Of a stretch of 64,000 nucleotides of DNA, positions 1-8,996 are shown piece by piece. The notes below the pieces were generated by a model. The model did not search any database. It saw only the letters and a program-made list of their open reading frames with translations, and was not told the DNA's origin. Position 1 is the first letter of the stretch; every line of letters starts with the position of its first letter. A program made the translations under genes and the position numbers. Source of the stretch: Streptomyces sp. NBC_01244. GTDB lineage: Bacteria > Actinomycetota > Actinomycetes > Streptomycetales > Streptomycetaceae. The DNA lies in contig NZ_CP108488.1 in NCBI RefSeq assembly GCF_035987325.1, positions 2,852,001-2,916,000 on the forward strand, in the 5' to 3' direction.

Positions 1-134
1 GGAAGAGGTACCAAGGGCCATACCGGGAGGTTAGACGCGGTCCGGTGTCCATCGAAGCGCTGTCCACGGACTGGACGCGGAAATGAGACGCCTGCGGTGG
101 CGCGGTGCGGGCGGCCGGGGCCGTCCCGGACCTG

Positions 135-785
135 CTAGCCGAGCCGGGCGCGGACCCGCTTGGCGAGGTCAGCGGCGGCGGCGCCGGGGTCGGAGGCCTC
201 GGTGAGGGCCCGTACGACCACGACGCGGGAGGCGCCCGCGTCCAGTACTTCGTCCAGATTCCCCGCGTCGATCCCGCCGATGGCGAACCACGGCCGGTCC
301 TGGACGAGGGAGGCCGCGTGCCGGACGAGGCCGAGGCCGGGGGCGAACCGGCCGGGCTTGGTGGGGGTGGGCCAGCAGGGGCCGGTGCAGAAGTAGTCCA
401 CGCCGGGCTCGGCGGCGGCCGCGTCGACCTCCGCCTCCGAGTGGCAGGAGCGTCCGATGAGGACCTCCCGGCCCAGGATGGCGCGGGCGGCGGGCACCGG
501 GATGTCGCCCTGCCCGAGGTGCAGCACGTCCGAGCCGATGGCGTGCGCGACGTCGGCCCGGTCGTTGACGGCGAGCAGCTTGCCGTGGCGGCGGGCCGCT
601 TCGGCGAAGACCTGGAGGTGCTCCAGCTCCTCGCCCGCCTCCATGCCCTTGTCGCGGAGCTGGACGATGTCCACCCCGCCGGCGAGGACGGCGTCCAGGA
701 ACTCGGGGAGGTCGCCCTGCCGCTTGCGGGCGTCCGTGCACAGGTAGAGCCGGGCATCGGACAGCTGGGCGGCGATGGCGGACAT
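135..785 (-). CDS. thiE: Thiamine phosphate synthase ThiE
   Basis: 216 aa, the usual length for ThiE, a cytosolic TIM-barrel enzyme that joins hydroxymethylpyrimidine diphosphate to thiazole phosphate to give thiamine phosphate. Visible family segments are [10 protein letters not shown] near the N-terminus, [18 protein letters not shown], the phosphate-binding TPTKPG segment and the C-terminal AIGGID loop. The ATG start follows directly on the family N-terminus. It lies divergent from the riboswitch-controlled thiOSG cluster about 2.2 kb away, so thiamine assembly is split over two transcripts here. No riboswitch is evident in the short upstream gap, so it may be controlled separately. The identification is secure from sequence motifs and context. 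Confidence 0.95.
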   Translation of the reverse strand: MSAIAAQLSDARLYLCTDARKRQGDLPEFLDAVLAGGVDIVQLRDKGMEAGEELEHLQVFAEAARRHGKLLAVNDRADVAHAIGSDVLHLGQGDIPVPAARAILGREVLIGRSCHSEAEVDAAAAEPGVDYFCTGPCWPTPTKPGRFAPGLGLVRHAASLVQDRPWFAIGGIDAGNLDEVLDAGASRVVVVRALTEASDPGAAAADLAKRVRARLG

Positions 786-820
786 GGGTACCCCCGGGTG
801 GTGTGTCGTACGTACGTAAG

Positions 821-854
821 CGGTGTGCGGGCCCCGGCCGGGGCCCGCACACCG
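821..854 (-). terminator. Hairpin terminator after the Rv2175c-like gene
   Basis: A perfect 17-bp inverted repeat (821-837 with 838-854) lies 20 bases downstream of the Rv2175c-like stop codon and upstream of thiE. In RNA it would form a very GC-rich hairpin closed by a four-base loop. There is no clear U-tract, which is common for Streptomyces terminators. Confidence 0.7.
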
Positions 855-873
855 CGCGTGAGGCGGAGTCAGG

Positions 874-1239
874 TCAGAGGGCGAGCGCCTGAGCGCGGCG
901 CTTCACCTCCGTACCGCGATTCTCGCTCAGTGCCTGCACGGGGGTGCCGGGCAGGGTCTCGTCGGCGGTGAAGAGCCACTCCAGGATCTCCGCGTCGGTG
1001 AAGCGGTCGTCGCGAAGCACGGTCAGCAGCCCGACCAGGCCCTTGACGATCTTGTCTCCGTCGATGAAGGCCGCGGGGACCTGGAGGGAGCGGTTCTCGC
1101 CGCGGCGCACCGCGAGCAGCTGACCCTCCTTGACCAGCTGGCGAACCTTGGTCACTTCGATGTCGAGCATCTCCGCGATGTCGGGGAGGTACAGCCAGGC
1201 GGGAACAAGGGCATCGATCTTTGCGTCAATCTCGGTCAC
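874..1239 (-). CDS. Rv2175c-family DNA-binding protein
   Basis: About 121 aa from the GTG at 1239 ([16 protein letters not shown]...). A GTG at 1245 is also in frame, and the longer reading back to 1308 begins with atypical residues. A winged-helix-like segment ([25 protein letters not shown]) is followed by a basic stretch (VRRGENRS), matching the Rv2175c family. In M. tuberculosis the family member sits beside the PASTA kinase PknL and is its reported substrate. Here a PASTA kinase lies about 8 kb to the right, the gap being filled by thiamine genes and an apparently inserted patch. A DNA-binding role is inferred from the family and the target genes are unknown. Confidence 0.85.
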   Translation of the reverse strand: MTEIDAKIDALVPAWLYLPDIAEMLDIEVTKVRQLVKEGQLLAVRRGENRSLQVPAAFIDGDKIVKGLVGLLTVLRDDRFTDAEILEWLFTADETLPGTPVQALSENRGTEVKRRAQALAL

Positions 1240-1468
1240 GAGCACAAGCCTGCCATCTCGGACTGGCTGCCGGTACCCGAGCGACCCCGTCCGGGGTCCG
1301 GACGGCACCGGGAGCGGGGCCGAGCCGGGCCTGAACAGGCCCGGAACGAGACCTGACGCGGGGCCGGGCGGGGCCGGGGCCCGGGCAGTGGCCCCGGGCG
1401 GGGCCCGGCCAGGCTCGGAACGGAACCCCCGCGCGGGCGCACCCGTTCCCGGCCCGCGCCCCGCCGGG

Positions 1469-2713
1469 TCAGCGCACCGCCGACTTCAGCGCGACCGCCG
1501 GGTCGGCGACCTTCTCCGGGTCCACGAGGGCGCCCGACTCGATCAGGCGGCGCCCCTGGGCCAGGTCGCGCGGGCGGCCCACCGCCAGCACCGCGGCCAG
1601 CCGGCCTTCCCGCAGCCAGCAGACCGACCAGGTGTCGGACTCCGGGTCGCCGCGCCACAGCGGTGCTTCCGCGCCGGTGTGGTGCCCGGCGTACTGCACG
1701 AAGCGGCCGAACTGCTCCGACCAGAAGTACGGGACCGGGTCGTAGACCTGCTCCCCCGAGCCCCCGGCCAGGATGTCCGCCGCCACCACCCGCGGGCCCT
1801 GGAGCGCGTTGTCCCAGTGGTGCACCAGCAACCGGGATCCGTAACGCGCCGACGGGAAGGAGGCGCAGTCCCCCACGGCGTACACCCCGGGCACCGAGGT
1901 ACGCAGCCACTCGTCGGCGGTGACCGCTCCGTCCGGGCCGAGCTCCACGCCGGACCCGGCCAGCCATCCGGTGGCGGGGCGGGCGCCGATGCCCACCACC
2001 ACCGCCTCCGCCGGCAGCTCCCGCCCGTCGGCCAGCAGGACCCGGCCCGGCTCCACGGAGGCCACCCGCGCGCCCGTCAGCAGCTCGGCGCCCGCCTGGG
2101 CGTACCAGTGCCCCATCGGCTCGGCGACCTCCGGCGGCAGCGCGCCCGCCAGTACCCGGTCGGCCGCCTCGACCACCGTCACCGCGCAGCCCGCCTCGCG
2201 GGCGGCGGTGGCGAATTCCGCGCCGATCCACCCGGCCCCGACCACCACCACCGCCGAACCGTCCGCCAGTACGGGCCGCAGCCGGGCCGCGTCGTCCAGG
2301 GTGCGCAGCAGGTGCACCCCGGGGACGCCCTCCGCGCCGGGCAGGTTCAGCGGGAGGGCGCCGGTGGCCAGCACGAGGAACTCGTACGGGACCGGTCCCG
2401 CCTCGGTGTCCACCTCCCGGTCGGCGGCCCGCAGCCCGGTGACCTCGACCCCCAGCCGGAGCTCGATGCCGAGCTCCTCGAAGTCGACGTCGAAGGCCGA
2501 GTCCTCGGCCTTGCCGAGGAGCACCGCCTTGGACAGCGGGGGCCGGTCGTAGGGCTGGTGGGGTTCGGCTCCCAGCAGGGTGACGGGGCCGGTCCAGCCC
2601 TGCTCCCTGAGGGCGACCGCCGTCTGGACCCCGGCCATCCCGGCGCCGACGACGACCACGCCGCGCCCCGTGCCGTCCGCCTGCTGCCTCTGCTGTTGCG
2701 TCTGCTCGCTCAC
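1469..2713 (-). CDS. FAD-dependent NAD(P)H oxidoreductase, ferredoxin-reductase type
   Basis: 414 aa from a GTG at 2713 (VSEQTQQQ...); the frame is open further upstream but the family N-terminus fits this start. Two Rossmann dinucleotide signatures are visible: GVVVVGAGMAGVQTA near residue 17 for FAD and AVVVVGAGWIGAEFA near 155 for NAD(P)H. VPGVYAVGDCASF is the C-terminal FAD motif, followed by a reductase C-terminal domain. This is the architecture of rubredoxin, ferredoxin and putidaredoxin reductases that feed cytochromes P450 or ferredoxins. No partner gene is adjacent, so the physiological electron acceptor cannot be assigned. It is transcribed divergently from the TPP-riboswitch thiO cluster. 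Confidence 0.88.
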   Translation of the reverse strand: MSEQTQQQRQQADGTGRGVVVVGAGMAGVQTAVALREQGWTGPVTLLGAEPHQPYDRPPLSKAVLLGKAEDSAFDVDFEELGIELRLGVEVTGLRAADREVDTEAGPVPYEFLVLATGALPLNLPGAEGVPGVHLLRTLDDAARLRPVLADGSAVVVVGAGWIGAEFATAAREAGCAVTVVEAADRVLAGALPPEVAEPMGHWYAQAGAELLTGARVASVEPGRVLLADGRELPAEAVVVGIGARPATGWLAGSGVELGPDGAVTADEWLRTSVPGVYAVGDCASFPSARYGSRLLVHHWDNALQGPRVVAADILAGGSGEQVYDPVPYFWSEQFGRFVQYAGHHTGAEAPLWRGDPESDTWSVCWLREGRLAAVLAVGRPRDLAQGRRLIESGALVDPEKVADPAVALKSAVR

Positions 2714-2849
2714 GCGGCCCACCCTAATCAACTGACGGTTCGCCAGGAATAGCGTGCGGAGACCGGGGCGGAGACGCAGCGGAGACCGGGCGGAGGCCCG
2801 GCGGAGCCCAGGCGGGGCCCAGGCGGAGGCCGGCACCGGGGAGGCAGCC

Positions 2850-2878
2850 TTACCGGCCGTCGGCCTCGGCGTTACTCT
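2850..2878 (+). promoter_or_regulatory. Candidate promoter for thiOSG
   Basis: TTACCG (2850-2855) and TACTCT (2873-2878) are separated by 17 bases and end about 12 bases before the TPP riboswitch. The -10 fits the actinobacterial TAnnnT pattern and the -35 is weak. This is an inference from spacing and position. Confidence 0.4.
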
Positions 2879-2889
2879 GGCACCGAACC

Positions 2890-2985
2890 TATCGCGGGAG
2901 TCCGGGCGCACCGGGCTGAGAGGGAGGCTGGCCGGCCTCCGACCGTACGAACCTGATCCGGGTCATGCCGGCGAAGGGAGGGGCT
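2890..2985 (+). promoter_or_regulatory. TPP riboswitch (THI element)
   Basis: The sequence contains the conserved CTGAGAGG segment (2916-2923) and, after a variable stem, ACCTGATCCGGGTCATGCCG followed by GCGAAGGGAG (2951-2980). These are the diagnostic halves of the thiamine-pyrophosphate aptamer. It ends 8-9 bases before the thiO ATG, so the 3' GGGAGGGG may double as the ribosome binding site. That would fit translational repression when TPP is bound, as is usual in actinobacteria. Confidence 0.95.
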
Positions 2986-2993
2986 GGACGCCC

Positions 2994-4225
2994 ATGCATT
3001 CATCCAGGAACGGCCGGAGTCCCGGCTACGACGTCCTCGTCATCGGGGGCGGCATCATCGGCCTGGTCACCGCTTGGCGGGCGGCCCGGCGCGGGCTGCG
3101 CACCGCGCTGGCCGATCCGGCCCCCGGCGGCGGCGCCGCCCAGGTCGCGGCCGGCATGCTGGCCGCCGTCACCGAGCTGCACTACGGCGAGGAGACCCTG
3201 CTCGGGCTCAACCTCGCCTCCGCCGCCCGCTACCCCGAATTCGCCGCCGAGCTCGCCGAAGCCAGCGGCGGCATGGACATCGGATACCGCGCCTGCGGCA
3301 CCCTCGCCGTCGCCCTCGACGCCGACGACCGGCTGCACCTGCGCGAACTGCACGCCCTCCAGCGCCGCTGCGGCCTGGAGTCCGAGTGGCTGACCGGCCG
3401 CGAGTGCCGCCGCCTGGAACCGATGCTGGCTCCGGGAGTACGCGGCGGCCTGCGCGTGGACGGCGACCACCAGGTCGACCCGCGCCGTCTCGCGGCCGCC
3501 CTGCTGGCCGCCTGCGAACGGGCCGGGGTCACCCTGCACCGTGCCGGGGCGGCGCGGCTGCTGACCACCGCCGACCGAGCCTGCGGCGCGGTCCTCGACG
3601 ACAACGGCGGTACGGCACTGCGCGCCGACCAGGTGGTGCTGGCGGCGGGCTCGCTCAGCGGCCGGCTGGACGGCGTACCGCCCGAGGCCGTGGCCCCCGT
3701 ACGGCCGGTCAAGGGTCAGGTGCTGCGCCTCGCGGTGCCACCGTCCTACGCCCCGTTCCTGTCACGGACCGTACGGGCCGTGGTGCGCGGCAGCCACGTC
3801 TATCTCGTACCCCGCGAGAACGGCGAACTCGTCCTCGGCGCCACCAGCGAGGAACTCGGCTGGGACACCACCGTCACCGCGGGCGGGGTCTACGAACTCC
3901 TGCGCGACGCCCACGAGCTGGTGCCCGGGATCACCGAACTCCCCCTGGTGGAGACCCGGGCCGGACTGCGGCCCGGATCGCCGGACAACGCCCCCCTCCT
4001 CGGTCCGACGGAACTCCCGGGGCTGCACCTGGCCACCGGGCACTACCGCAACGGGGTCCTGCTGACCCCGCTGACCGGGGATGTGATGGCGGACCTGCTG
4101 ACCACCGGCGAACTGCCGGAGATCGCCCGCCCCTTCACCCCGCGCCGTTTCGGCCTCACTTCGACCCCCACGTCGACCCTCACGTCGGCCCCCACGTCGA
4201 CCCTCACGCGACAGGAGTCGTTCGC

Positions 4226-4229
<4 letters not shown>
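2994..4229 (+). CDS. thiO: Glycine oxidase ThiO
   Basis: 411 aa from the ATG just after the riboswitch. ThiO is an FAD enzyme of the DAO family that oxidises glycine to the dehydroglycine used for thiazole synthesis. The N-terminal FAD motif VLVIGGGIIGLVTAW is clear, and the C-terminal TRAGLRPGSPDNAPLLGP and GHYRNGVLLTPLTGDVMAD blocks are typical of ThiO. The stop overlaps the thiS start (ATGA), so translation is coupled. Oddity: the protein ends in a Ser/Thr/Pro tail encoded by a 24-bp tandem repeat (4165-4208), longer than the family needs. The alternative, another DAO-family oxidase, is unlikely given thiS and thiG next door. Confidence 0.94.
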
Positions 4230-5225
<996 letters not shown>

Positions 5226-5622
5226 GGAGCCGGTACGGGTTCCCGCGGATGCGGGGCCTGATGGCGGCGTACGGGTTCCCGCGCACGTGGGGCCCTAGCC
5301 CCCTCGCGCTCCACCCCGGGCCGGTGGCTGCCCACCCGCCCACCCTCGGCACCGAGGCGGGACCGGGGAAAGACGGGACCGGGCCCGGCCGGAAGCGGCG
5401 AAGGCTTCGGGGGTTTCCCGTCAGCCTCATCGTCCTTCCGTGGCGGGCCGGACCAAAGATTCCAAGGACGGGCCGGTCAGGGATGTCCGGCCTCACTGCG
5501 GGTAGGGGCAGACTCCGGCCCGTCCGGGGCTGATGCCTGGAACCAGCCCTCACCGCATGGTGAGGAGGTTGCGTCCGTTGAGCACTGCTGGTCACAGCAG
5601 TGACTTCCGCCGCGTCGTGCAC
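5226..5622. other. Intergenic region after thiG
   Basis: About 400 bases between convergent genes. It holds a 14-base direct repeat (TACGGGTTCCCGCG) twice, starting near 5232 and 5268, and two small hairpins near 5548-5565 and 5583-5602. The open frames here have no RBS or recognisable product, so no gene is called. It marks the left border of the patch that interrupts the otherwise conserved gene order. Confidence 0.5.
5583..5602 (-). terminator. Possible terminator of the XRE/TPR regulator
   Basis: An 8-bp perfect stem (5583-5590 with 5595-5602) with a GTCA loop lies about 20 bases after the regulator stop codon. It is short and has no U-tract, so support is moderate to weak. Confidence 0.4.
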
Positions 5623-6861
5623 TCATGCGAGGCTGTCCGTACGCTCCGCCAATGCACGGAGGCTGTCTGGCGCGGTCCGGCCCGCGACGAGTACGAGGTC
5701 ACGCACAACTGCCCGGGCCGCCGCATGAGTGTGGATCACCTCGGGTGCCAGCTCCTCGGCGCGCAGCAGGCAGCCGAGCGAGTCGGCATACTGGCGACGT
5801 TGCGCGTGGGCTCGGCCGAGGTCCATCAGCAGACGCGCCTGCCGCTCGGAGGACAGACCGTCCATGCGGAGTCCATTCGCAATGTCGAGCGCCTCGCCGG
5901 CATCGCCGAGCTCGACTGCGGTCGAGACGGCCTGGATCTCCACATTCGTGGGACCGAATTCAAGATTGAAGTCGTTACGGTTCTCGCCCAGCAGACTGGC
6001 GACGCTTCGGGCGGCGTCGATCTGGCGCCGTGTCGACGCCCTCTCGCCCGAGCGGGCGTGCACGAGTGCCAGCATCAGGTGCAGCGATCCCAGCACGGAG
6101 AGGTGTTGAGGTGTGGGCTCATTGCTCTCGACATGATGCAGGAGGGCGCTGACCGCCGTGGCGGCGGTGTGCTCGGCCTGGTCGAGGCGCTTCAGACGAA
6201 CGAAGGCGTGGCAGAGGCGGTAGATCCCAGCGAAGACGCCGAGGGTACTGCCGGAAAGCTCCGCTTCGCGGATCGCCCGATCCGCCGCAACCCATGCAGC
6301 ATCCGCCTCGTTCTGGCGAACGAAAGCCGCAGACAGGGCTTGGTAAATTCTGGCCAGCAGATCATGCAATTCGGGTAGGTACTCATCCGGCGCCGTTCGC
6401 ACGGCCCGCTCCAGCACCGGAACCGACGAGCTTATGGCCGCACTCAGTTCGGCGAACTGACCGCCGTGCGTGAGCTCCCAGATCCTGTCAACCGATGCTC
6501 GAAGTTCGGTAAGGGAATCCGATCTGAAGTCCTGACGCGGGTTCAGGAGGACATCGAGCGCAGAGTGCCCGGAGAGCACCAGACGAGCCTGATCGAGATC
6601 GTTCGTGTCTGGTTCGGATGCAGTCTCTGTCCCTGCCGGGGCTGGGGCATCGGGCTGCAGCACCTGGAGCGGCACACCAAGGCCGTCAGCGAGGAGCCTC
6701 AGCACGTCCAGACGGTTCACCGGCTGGATGCCCCGCTCGACCTGGGACAGCCAGCTCGCCGTACGGCCGATGGCCGTGGCGAGTTCCCCCTGCGTCATAC
6801 TCCGCTGCTTTCGCAGATCGGCCACTCGCGCGCCAAAGGCACGCCGCTCCTCGGAACTCAC
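5623..6861 (-). CDS. XRE-family helix-turn-helix regulator with TPR-like C-terminus
   Basis: 412 aa from a GTG that overlaps the stop of the preceding small gene (GTGA), so the two are translationally coupled. Residues about 5-65 are a lambda-repressor-type HTH (RVADLRKQRSMTQGELATAIGRTASWLSQVERGIQPV). The rest is helical, with repeated Ala/Leu-rich pairs resembling tetratricopeptide repeats. Streptomycetes carry many such peptide- or ligand-sensing XRE/TPR regulators. The segment looks less GC-extreme than the surrounding core genes, suggesting acquisition. Its targets may be its own promoter region and the two tiny ORFs divergent from it, which is inference from layout only. Confidence 0.82.
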   Translation of the reverse strand: MSSEERRAFGARVADLRKQRSMTQGELATAIGRTASWLSQVERGIQPVNRLDVLRLLADGLGVPLQVLQPDAPAPAGTETASEPDTNDLDQARLVLSGHSALDVLLNPRQDFRSDSLTELRASVDRIWELTHGGQFAELSAAISSSVPVLERAVRTAPDEYLPELHDLLARIYQALSAAFVRQNEADAAWVAADRAIREAELSGSTLGVFAGIYRLCHAFVRLKRLDQAEHTAATAVSALLHHVESNEPTPQHLSVLGSLHLMLALVHARSGERASTRRQIDAARSVASLLGENRNDFNLEFGPTNVEIQAVSTAVELGDAGEALDIANGLRMDGLSSERQARLLMDLGRAHAQRRQYADSLGCLLRAEELAPEVIHTHAAARAVVRDLVLVAGRTAPDSLRALAERTDSLA

Positions 6862-7178
6862 TGCTGCGCTGTCACCTTCCCGCCGGTCACGTCGAGGAAG
6901 GTGACCTCGACACCGGCAAGGTACTGCTCCCGTTCGGCGAGGAAGTACTTCGTGTGCGACTGCGCCTCGTGGACGTCGAACGCGGCGCGATCCGCATACA
7001 GCTCGTAGAACACTCGCGCTAGAGGATCGCCCTCCGGTACGTGCACCACATAGACCAGCGTGCCCGGCTCTGCGCTCTTGATGCCCTCCAGGGTGGTTGC
7101 ACACAGCTCATCAAATGCCGTCGCGGCTTCCTGGTCGCGCAGCGAGAAGCGCACGACCAGGCCGAATCCCTCGCTCAT
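6858..7178 (-). CDS. Small antibiotic-biosynthesis-monooxygenase (ABM) fold protein
   Basis: 106 aa. VRFSLRDQEAATAFDELCATTLEGIKSAEPGTLVYVVH, YELYADRAAFDVHEAQSHTKYFL and the spacing between them are typical of the dimeric alpha-beta ABM / quinol monooxygenase family. The start ATG at 7178 has an upstream GGGAG (AAGGGAGCACGT). It is the first gene of a two-gene unit and its stop overlaps the start of the XRE regulator. Members range from cofactor-free monooxygenases to proteins of unknown activity, so the reaction is not assigned. Coupling to a regulator suggests a sensing or detoxification role. Confidence 0.78.
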   Translation of the reverse strand: MSEGFGLVVRFSLRDQEAATAFDELCATTLEGIKSAEPGTLVYVVHVPEGDPLARVFYELYADRAAFDVHEAQSHTKYFLAEREQYLAGVEVTFLDVTGGKVTAQQ

Positions 7179-7336
7179 ACGTGCTCCCTTCGAGTCGCGG
7201 CCAGTCTCGCAGGTGCACAGAATTTCTGCGAGTAGCAGAGTTTCTTGACTCACAGAATCGCTGCGATTAGCTTCGTAGTCGAGCTGCTACCCAGCGCGAT
7301 CGGGGCGCTCCCCTGCTACGCAAAGGAAACGCGCAC

Positions 7337-7504
7337 ATGCGTCAGCTCCCCATAGACACCTCGGCCTCCGAGACAGTGAGCACCTCAGACGCACCCCCGG
7401 CCGCGGTGGTCGCGGCTGTCGAGCCCAGTACGGACCTACTCGATCGTGCGCTGGTCGGCTGGGAGCGCTTCCTCAGCACCTTTGAGGGAGCGTCGGATGA
7501 GTGA
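7337..7504 (+). CDS. Small protein of unknown function (55 aa), candidate peptide
   Basis: The ORF encodes 55 aa beginning MRQLPIDTSAS and ending WERFLSTFEGASDE. A good ribosome binding site (AAAGGAA) sits 8 bases before the ATG. It is divergent from the ABM/XRE pair, with about 160 bases of shared upstream DNA. The protein is Ala/Pro/Ser-rich in the middle and acidic at the C-terminus, with no Cys, no signal peptide and no membrane segment. I do not recognise the family. Its size, position opposite a peptide-sensing-type regulator and overlap with the next tiny ORF make a signalling or precursor peptide conceivable, but this is speculation. Confidence 0.5.
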   Translation: MRQLPIDTSASETVSTSDAPPAAVVAAVEPSTDLLDRALVGWERFLSTFEGASDE

Positions 7505-7697
7505 GCGCTACGAGTACGTCCCTCATCGGCTTCTGCGCCACCGTGTCCGCGACCTCGCTTGCGGCAATGAGGGGGAGTTCATGGCCTTGATCCACATGAG
7601 CGTCTCAGACTCCGTCACCCACGAGCGCTCGATGGAGCCGTCCCAAATCCGCGACGGGTCCGGCCGCGAGTTCACCACGGTTAGGTTGACCGCGTGA
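7497..7697 (+). pseudogene. Second small ORF, probably cut off by the TnpB element
   Basis: 66 codons starting MSERYEYVPHRLLRHRVRD. The ATG overlaps the end of the preceding 55-codon ORF by 8 bases, indicating translational coupling. The basic N-terminal 25 residues look like the start of a real protein. The last residues run into sequence that appears to be the left end of the TnpB element, and the stop overlaps the tnpB GTG. I therefore read it as the 5' remnant of a longer gene whose remainder is missing. The alternative is that it is an intact short protein. No family is recognised. Confidence 0.45.
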
Positions 7698-8896
7698 CGG
7701 CATCTCAGGAGACGGAAGAGACCGGGCACGCCCGGTTCACCTACCGGCTTCGCGTGTCGTCGACCGCGCTCGCCAAGCTGTTGGGTGAGTGGGACCGGTG
7801 CCGGTGGATCTGGAACGAATGCACCGCTCGGTCGAAGAAAGCCCACACCGAGAACGAGGAGTGCGGTCCCGCACGACTGGACAAGATGCTGACCGAAACC
7901 CGCACCATGAATGCGTGGTTGCGCGATGGCAGCAGTGTTCCGCAGCAGCAGCTGATCCGGGACTTCGGGAAGTCCCGGGCCAAGGCGCTCAAGGACATCA
8001 AGGCCCGGTTGCCGATGCGGCAGCGGGCGGGGATGCCGAAGTTCAAGAAGAAGTCCCATGCCGATCCCACGCTCAATTACACCCGTCGCGGTTTCCGGAT
8101 CAAGGATGGCCGCCTGCACGTCGCGGGCGGGATCAGCCTGAGGGTGGTGTGGTCCCGCGCACTCCCGACAGACCCGTCGTCGGTGCGGATCTACCGCGAC
8201 AGCCTCGGCCACTGGTACGCGTCCTTCGTCGTCTGCACCGAAGTCCAGCCGCTCCCGGAGACGGGCGCGGTGATCGGTATCGACTGGGGTGTGCGGGAGA
8301 TCGCGACCACCACCAGCGACGCCCACGACCTCCCGCACCAGGAGCACGGGCGGAAGGCCGCCGCCGGGCTCGCCCACTACCAGCGGATGATGGCCCGCCG
8401 GAAACCGGCCAAGGGCAAGCCCGGTTCGCGGGGCTACCGGGCCGCGAAGAAGTTGACGGCGAAGCTCCACAAGAAGGTAGCCCGGCAGCGCCAGGACACC
8501 GGCCGCAAATGGGCTAAGTCCGTGGTCCGCCATCATGACGCGTTGGCCGTGGAAGACTTCCGGCCGAAGTTCCTCGCCAAGTCGACCATGGCCCGCAAGG
8601 CCGCCGACGCCGCGATTACCGCCACCAAGTCGGTGCTGATCGCCATGGCCCGCAAGCACGGGCGCGTCGTGCACCTTGTCCATCCCGCGCACACCACCAT
8701 GGACTGCGCGCAGTGCGGAGCGAGAACCAAGCACGCACTACCTCTCTCAGAACGTACCTACACCTGCACCGCGTGCGGAGCCGTGTCCCCCAGGGACAAG
8801 AACTCCGCCCACGTGATGCTGGTCCGGGCTGGTCTCAACCCGGCTGGTGCCGATCGCGGAAGACCTGACAGCCCGCTGGGCCGCCAGGCTGCGTGA
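7694..8896 (+). CDS. tnpB: RNA-guided endonuclease TnpB
   Basis: 400 aa, full length for the family. The RuvC catalytic residues look intact: D197 in VIGIDWG, E287 in AVEDF and D368 in SPRDKNSAH. A zinc ribbon is formed by C338/C341 and C358/C361 (DCAQCG, TCTACG). The N-terminal part (residues about 15-190) is the REC/WED region. GTG is the start, overlapping the previous ORF stop. By established knowledge TnpB uses an omega RNA overlapping the 3' end of the gene to cut targets next to a short motif, which favours retention of the element. All visible motifs are present, so it is probably active. Confidence 0.93.
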   Translation: MTASQETEETGHARFTYRLRVSSTALAKLLGEWDRCRWIWNECTARSKKAHTENEECGPARLDKMLTETRTMNAWLRDGSSVPQQQLIRDFGKSRAKALKDIKARLPMRQRAGMPKFKKKSHADPTLNYTRRGFRIKDGRLHVAGGISLRVVWSRALPTDPSSVRIYRDSLGHWYASFVVCTEVQPLPETGAVIGIDWGVREIATTTSDAHDLPHQEHGRKAAAGLAHYQRMMARRKPAKGKPGSRGYRAAKKLTAKLHKKVARQRQDTGRKWAKSVVRHHDALAVEDFRPKFLAKSTMARKAADAAITATKSVLIAMARKHGRVVHLVHPAHTTMDCAQCGARTKHALPLSERTYTCTACGAVSPRDKNSAHVMLVRAGLNPAGADRGRPDSPLGRQAA

Positions 8897-8901
8897 GCCA
8901 G

Positions 8902-8931
8902 GAATCCCCGCCCCTCAGGGCAGGGAGGATT
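8902..8931 (+). repeat. Right-end hairpin of the tnpB element / omega-RNA scaffold end
   Basis: GAATCC (8902-8907) pairs with GGATTC (8926-8931), with a GC-rich inner stem and a CTCA loop. This is the usual right-end structure of IS605-type elements. In TnpB systems the guide begins just after this structure, so the guide would be encoded from about 8935 onward. Confidence 0.65.
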
Positions 8932-8984
8932 CAAAGCTGGGCTGCAACCCCGGGGACCCGGGATCGCGCCCCACCCGGCCCTCG

Positions 8985-8990
8985 TAGAAT
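8985..8990 (+). promoter_or_regulatory. -10 element for a leaderless kinase transcript
   Basis: TAGAAT fits the TAnnnT consensus and ends six bases before the GTG start of the kinase gene, and no Shine-Dalgarno sequence is present. Transcription would begin at or next to the start codon, giving a leaderless mRNA, which is frequent in actinobacteria. No convincing -35 is seen. The tnpB element ends only about 50 bases upstream. Confidence 0.5.
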
Positions 8991-8996
8991 CGCCGG

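Larger units (their letters stand above)
7676..8934 (+). mobile_element. Solitary tnpB element (IS200/IS605-like, IS1341 type)
   Basis: A tnpB gene without a tnpA transposase. The right end carries the characteristic imperfect hairpin (8902-8931) followed by TTCAAA. The left end is placed just after TTCAC at 7671-7675, chosen as a possible target-adjacent motif because the following GGTTAGGTTGACC resembles a left-end start. That boundary is uncertain by perhaps 100 bases. The element lies between two tiny ORFs and the PASTA kinase gene. Movement would need a TnpA in trans. Confidence 0.7.

Noticed and set aside
1..134. 3' end of a gene entering from the left
   Set aside because: No frame shows a recognisable protein end. 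The segment is too short to judge and is left unannotated.
5249..5533. A 94-codon gene after thiG
   Set aside because: No RBS, low-complexity Arg/Gly/Pro-rich product and internal direct repeats; better read as intergenic.
5533..6378. A 281-codon plus-strand frame opposite the XRE regulator
   Set aside because: The minus strand encodes a clear helix-turn-helix and is translationally coupled to its neighbour, so the plus frame is a shadow.
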